DNA of 64,000 nucleotides from Paenibacillus_AA sp045062745 (GTDB lineage: Bacteria; Bacillota; Bacilli; Paenibacillales; NBRC-103111): contig NZ_JBJGED010000011.1 in the NCBI RefSeq assembly GCF_045062745.1, forward strand, positions 1-64,000, written 5' to 3'. Under the pieces are notes generated by a model. That model was not told the DNA's origin, searched no databases, and was given only the letters and a program-made list of their open reading frames with translations. The position numbers and the translations under genes were made by a program. Shown one piece after another: positions 61,324-64,000 of this stretch; position 1 is the first letter of the stretch; each line of letters begins with the position of its first letter.

Positions 61324-62532
61324 CTACTCCACCGGCTGTCCCTTCGTCTCTTGGCCCAGGAACAGGACCGCCATGGCTCCGATGACGATCGCGGTAAAGA
61401 AGATCATGAAGATCGCCCCGACAGCCATCTTGCCCGCCACCAAGTACCCTACCAAGTAGGGGCCGATGATCCCTCCGATGCGTCCGAACGAAGCGGCAAA
61501 GCCGGAGCCGGTCGCGCGGATCGCAGTCGGGTACAACTCCGGAGTATAGGCATACATCGCACCCCAGGCACCGAGGTTGAAAAAGGACAAGCACATGCCG
61601 GCCGCAAGCAGCATCCCCTCCGTCCAAGCATTGCCGAACCAGATCGCACAGATGCCGGTCCCGAGTAAGAAAACGGCCAACACGAACTTACGGCCCGTCT
61701 TCTCGATCAAATACGCGGCCGTGAAATAGCCGGGCAGCTGGGCGAGCGTAATGATCAGGACGTATTGGAAGCTTTTGACGAGCGTATAGCCCTTCATCAC
61801 CATAACCGTGGGCAGCCAGAGGAACATCCCATAGTAAGAGAAGACGACGGTGAACCAGAGCACCCACAGCATGAGGGTCGAGCGGCGATACCGCTTCGAC
61901 CAGAGCGCGGCGATGCGCTCGCCGAGCGGCCGGCGCTCCTGCAAGCGCGTGTAGCGCGGCGGGTCCTGAATCGCTCTTCGCAGATAGAGTGCATAGATCG
62001 CGGGTACGGCGCCGATCGCGAACGCCACCCGCCACCCGTAATCGGGAATGACGAAGTAGGCGATGAGCGCCGCCGCGATCCACCCGACAGCCCAAAAGCT
62101 CTCCAGCAGGACGACGGCTCTCCCCCGCTCGCGTTCGGACACCGTCTCGGATACGAGCGTAGTGGCGACCGGAAGCTCTCCCCCGAGGCCGAAGCCGGCG
62201 ACGAATCGGAGCAAGCAGAGAACGGCGAAGCCTGTCGTCAGAGCGGAGAGCCCGCTGGCGGCGGAGAAGATGAGCAGCGTCCACAGCAGGACGGCGCGGC
62301 GTCCGTACCGGTCGGCCAGCGATCCCGCGACAGCCGCTCCGACTGCCATGCCGACGGAGTTGATCGCCGTCAGCAGGCCGATCTGCTGCGGTCCCAAGTG
62401 CCATTCCGCGGCGAGCGCGGCCACGATGAACGAGATGAGGCCCACGTCCATAGCGTCGAACATCCAGCTCAGTCCCGCGCTGAGCAGCAGCTTCCTCTGT
62501 TTCGAATGTTGCAGGATTGCGGCTTTGTCCAT
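61324..62532 (-). CDS. niaP: NiaP-like MFS transporter
   Basis: 402 aa, twelve helices. AGLSWMFDAMDVGLISFIVAAL, GSLADRYGRRAVLL and GLGGELPVATTLVSETVSERERGRAVVLLESFWAVGW match Bacillus subtilis NiaP, a niacin transporter, in layout and signature segments. GGGAGG precedes the ATG. No niacin-operon regulator adjoins it. Another organic acid substrate cannot be excluded. Confidence 0.85.
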   Translation of the reverse strand: MDKAAILQHSKQRKLLLSAGLSWMFDAMDVGLISFIVAALAAEWHLGPQQIGLLTAINSVGMAVGAAVAGSLADRYGRRAVLLWTLLIFSAASGLSALTTGFAVLCLLRFVAGFGLGGELPVATTLVSETVSERERGRAVVLLESFWAVGWIAAALIAYFVIPDYGWRVAFAIGAVPAIYALYLRRAIQDPPRYTRLQERRPLGERIAALWSKRYRRSTLMLWVLWFTVVFSYYGMFLWLPTVMVMKGYTLVKSFQYVLIITLAQLPGYFTAAYLIEKTGRKFVLAVFLLGTGICAIWFGNAWTEGMLLAAGMCLSFFNLGAWGAMYAYTPELYPTAIRATGSGFAASFGRIGGIIGPYLVGYLVAGKMAVGAIFMIFFTAIVIGAMAVLFLGQETKGQPVE

Positions 62533-62679
62533 GAGCGCCTCCCAATCGACTTGTTTGCTAGCACCATCATCTCCTTTTCCCGTGCGGCCTATACTTTCGC
62601 CCTTTTAACGAATCCGGATTCCGGGTAATATGAAGAGAAGCCTTGCTCAGATTTACCATATGAACAGGAGGTCGGAGCG

Positions 62680-62838
62680 ATGAAAGTGATGATTACCGCA
62701 AAGGAAGCGATGGACAGAGGCATTTGGCCGGAGGTCATGCGGCTGTTCGGAAGAGACCAGAAGGATGAGATTTGGCCGAACGAGGAGTTTATATTGACCG
62801 AGGAGCAGGCGAAAAGGCTTGGGCTCTTGAAAGGATAA
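62680..62838 (+). CDS. 52-aa hypothetical protein
   Basis: 52 aa with AGGAGG 8-9 bp before the ATG. The sequence is acidic with repeated IWP segments (RGIWPEVMRLFG, DEIWPNEEFILTEEQAKRLGLL). The helix-loop-helix look resembles small regulator-type proteins of Bacillota, but I do not recognise the family. The divergent orientation to niaP suggests its own promoter. Confidence 0.7.
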   Translation: MKVMITAKEAMDRGIWPEVMRLFGRDQKDEIWPNEEFILTEEQAKRLGLLKG

Positions 62839-62925
62839 GCGGACATGCCGTATATCCATGTGAAGAGCCAGAGTCGACTCTTTGAGCGACTGCTGGCCTT
62901 GTGTATTTCCGGTGCGTGCGTGGGA

Positions 62926-63258
62926 TCAATAAGGGATTTTTTTGCAATATCTTCGCATGCATTCGAACGTAAGCCAGACCGCCGCATCATTGCGCATTTT
63001 GAGCGTCAGCTCCTGCTCCTTGTCGACCGTAAGCTTCAGCTGCGAATCCAGCATGTCTCTCATGTTCCCCCGAATGTCCTGAATATTCCGGATGTAGGGC
63101 ATGTAGTCCTCGATGAAGCCATCGGCTCGATCGCGGCTCTTGCTTAGGATCGATTCGGCTTCGCTCTCCGAGATGTGGTACGTTTCCTTCAACAAATCCT
63201 TGATCTCGTCGACCACTTCGGTCCATTCCCGCTCCGTGACGAATTGAGACAATCTCAT
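62926..63258 (-). CDS. Hypothetical alpha-helical protein
   Basis: About 110 aa from ATG 63258 (GGAGGG 6 bp upstream). Mostly charged helices (TEVVDEIKDLLKETYHISES, IQDIRGNMRDMLDSQLKL), no membrane segment or signal. Not recognised. Confidence 0.65.
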   Translation of the reverse strand: MRLSQFVTEREWTEVVDEIKDLLKETYHISESEAESILSKSRDRADGFIEDYMPYIRNIQDIRGNMRDMLDSQLKLTVDKEQELTLKMRNDAAVWLTFECMRRYCKKIPY

Positions 63259-63361
63259 GCCCATCCCTCCTTGTCAGCCTACGCAGCACAACTCCGTACA
63301 ACTCCGGACCTGATTATCCTTAGTTTATCAGTCTGGGATAAACAATAGTTATAATCGAATG

Positions 63362-63389
63362 TTACAAAATGGCACTGTATTGCTATAAT
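63362..63389 (+). promoter_or_regulatory. Sigma-A promoter of the AraC-type gene
   Basis: TTACAA (63362-63367) and TATAAT (63384-63389) with 16-bp spacing, 37 bp before the ATG at 63427. Confidence 0.75.
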
Positions 63390-63426
63390 GGAAGAGATGT
63401 AAACGTTGTCATACAGAGGTGAGAGC

Positions 63427-64000
63427 ATGCGGGTGGATGATTATATTCTGGATGGTCGGCATATGGAGTACCGGTATCGCCATGTTGCGAAAAAGGATTA
63501 TGCGGGATTTTACCATTACCACCGGGGGATCGAGCTCCTCATCGTTCATCGGGGCGAGGGCCACGTGGTCCTGAATCGGAAAATGTACACGCTCGGGCCG
63601 GGCTGCATCATGTTCGTTCAGCCTTTCCAGCTGCATCGCGTGCATTTCGACGTCAGTCCGCTAACCCCCTACGAGCGTACGGTGATTACATTCGAGCCGG
63701 CCTGGTACTTCCCTGCCTTTCAAATGTTTCCCGCCTTGCGCCGCTTCTTCGAGCATATGTGGAAGGACGAGCTGGCGGTTCAGGTGTTTCAGACGGAGCC
63801 CCAGTCCGGTGCATCGGCTGGTACCGGGATCGCTTACTTGGACGCACTGCTCGCCCATTACGCCCCCCATCTGTCTAGGCGTGGAGCGGCGGAGACCGAG
63901 CCGGTGGAACCGGCGTCGCTTCTGCTCTTGGCCCTCTTCGACTTTCTGCAGCCCATGGTGGCGGACACGGACACCGCTCTGCGGGTCCCAAGGCCGGAGC
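63427..64000 (+). CDS. AraC-type regulator, N-terminal part (runs off window)
   Basis: 191 codons are visible. An N-terminal cupin-type sensor region (FYHYHRGIELLIVHRGEGHV, GPGCIMFVQPFQLHRVHF) is typical of AraC-family sugar regulators. GAGGTGA precedes the ATG. The DNA-binding half lies beyond the window, so the family call rests on the cupin part. Confidence 0.75.
   Translation, partial: MRVDDYILDGRHMEYRYRHVAKKDYAGFYHYHRGIELLIVHRGEGHVVLNRKMYTLGPGCIMFVQPFQLHRVHFDVSPLTPYERTVITFEPAWYFPAFQMFPALRRFFEHMWKDELAVQVFQTEPQSGASAGTGIAYLDALLAHYAPHLSRRGAAETEPVEPASLLLLALFDFLQPMVADTDTALRVPRPE

Noticed and set aside
62589..62990. Possible 133-aa gene on the minus strand
   Set aside because: Antisense to the 52-aa gene with the better ribosome site; no recognisable domain.

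Overview
The window looks like a chromosome segment from a soil or plant-associated Paenibacillaceae (Paenibacillus/Cohnella type, Bacillota). Supporting signs are AGGAGG-type ribosome binding sites, high GC with AT-rich promoters, lipoprotein solute-binding proteins, a YesM/YesN-type two-component system beside LplB/LplC/LplD-type sugar genes, and a guanidine-I riboswitch. No rRNA, tRNA, CRISPR array or transposase was found.

Region 1 (1-16.2 kb, all minus strand) is a lanthipeptide locus of the NHLM/Nif11 kind. In transcription order it runs HlyD-type secretion protein, C39-peptidase ABC exporter, second NHLM ABC exporter, family-3 solute-binding lipoprotein, dicarboxylate/amino-acid symporter, LivK-like binding lipoprotein, Nif11-leader precursor with a Cys-rich core, and LanM synthetase with a Cys-Cys-Gly zinc site, then a terminator. 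Beyond the terminator lies a large kinase-like/AAA protein, cut by the window edge, whose kinase domain has lost the catalytic Asp of HRD.

Region 2 (16.3-21.8 kb) holds a SAM methyltransferase and a small catabolic group: two Gfo/Idh/MocA dehydrogenases, a YhcH-type protein and a TIM-barrel glycosidase-like protein. Region 3 (21.8-22.95 kb) is a short AT-rich island with a ParA ATPase and a small ribbon-helix-helix-like protein, studded with phased 8-bp direct repeats.

Region 4 (22.95-44.3 kb, minus strand) is a plant-oligosaccharide utilisation locus: YesM/YesN-like two-component system, GH31, Gfo/Idh, two closely related solute-binding lipoproteins, LplC- and LplB-type permeases, a uronate-isomerase-like amidohydrolase, two GH36 enzymes, cupin, MATE exporter, aldo/keto reductase and a GH4 LplD-like alpha-galacturonidase. 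Five of its transcription units carry the same TAAAAAA(t)CACA box exactly 55-56 bp upstream of a -10-like hexamer, so they probably form one regulon. No ABC ATPase is encoded here, so a shared MsmX-type ATPase is expected elsewhere.

Region 5 (44.3-56.6 kb) is mixed housekeeping and accessory: zinc ribbon protein, phosphatase, acetyltransferases, a Tat-exported Rieske protein between two small membrane proteins, a two-repeat beta/gamma-crystallin-like protein, a sigma factor fused to a large extra domain next to a solute-binding protein with no signal peptide, a drug-type ABC exporter with TetR regulator, an NHL-type propeller protein, and a two-gene SMR guanidinium exporter under a ykkC riboswitch. 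Region 6 (56.6-64 kb) has a ClpP, an ECF sigma factor, a glycosyltransferase, an FAD oxidoreductase with its AraC regulator, a NiaP-like transporter, two small hypothetical genes and a truncated AraC-type regulator.
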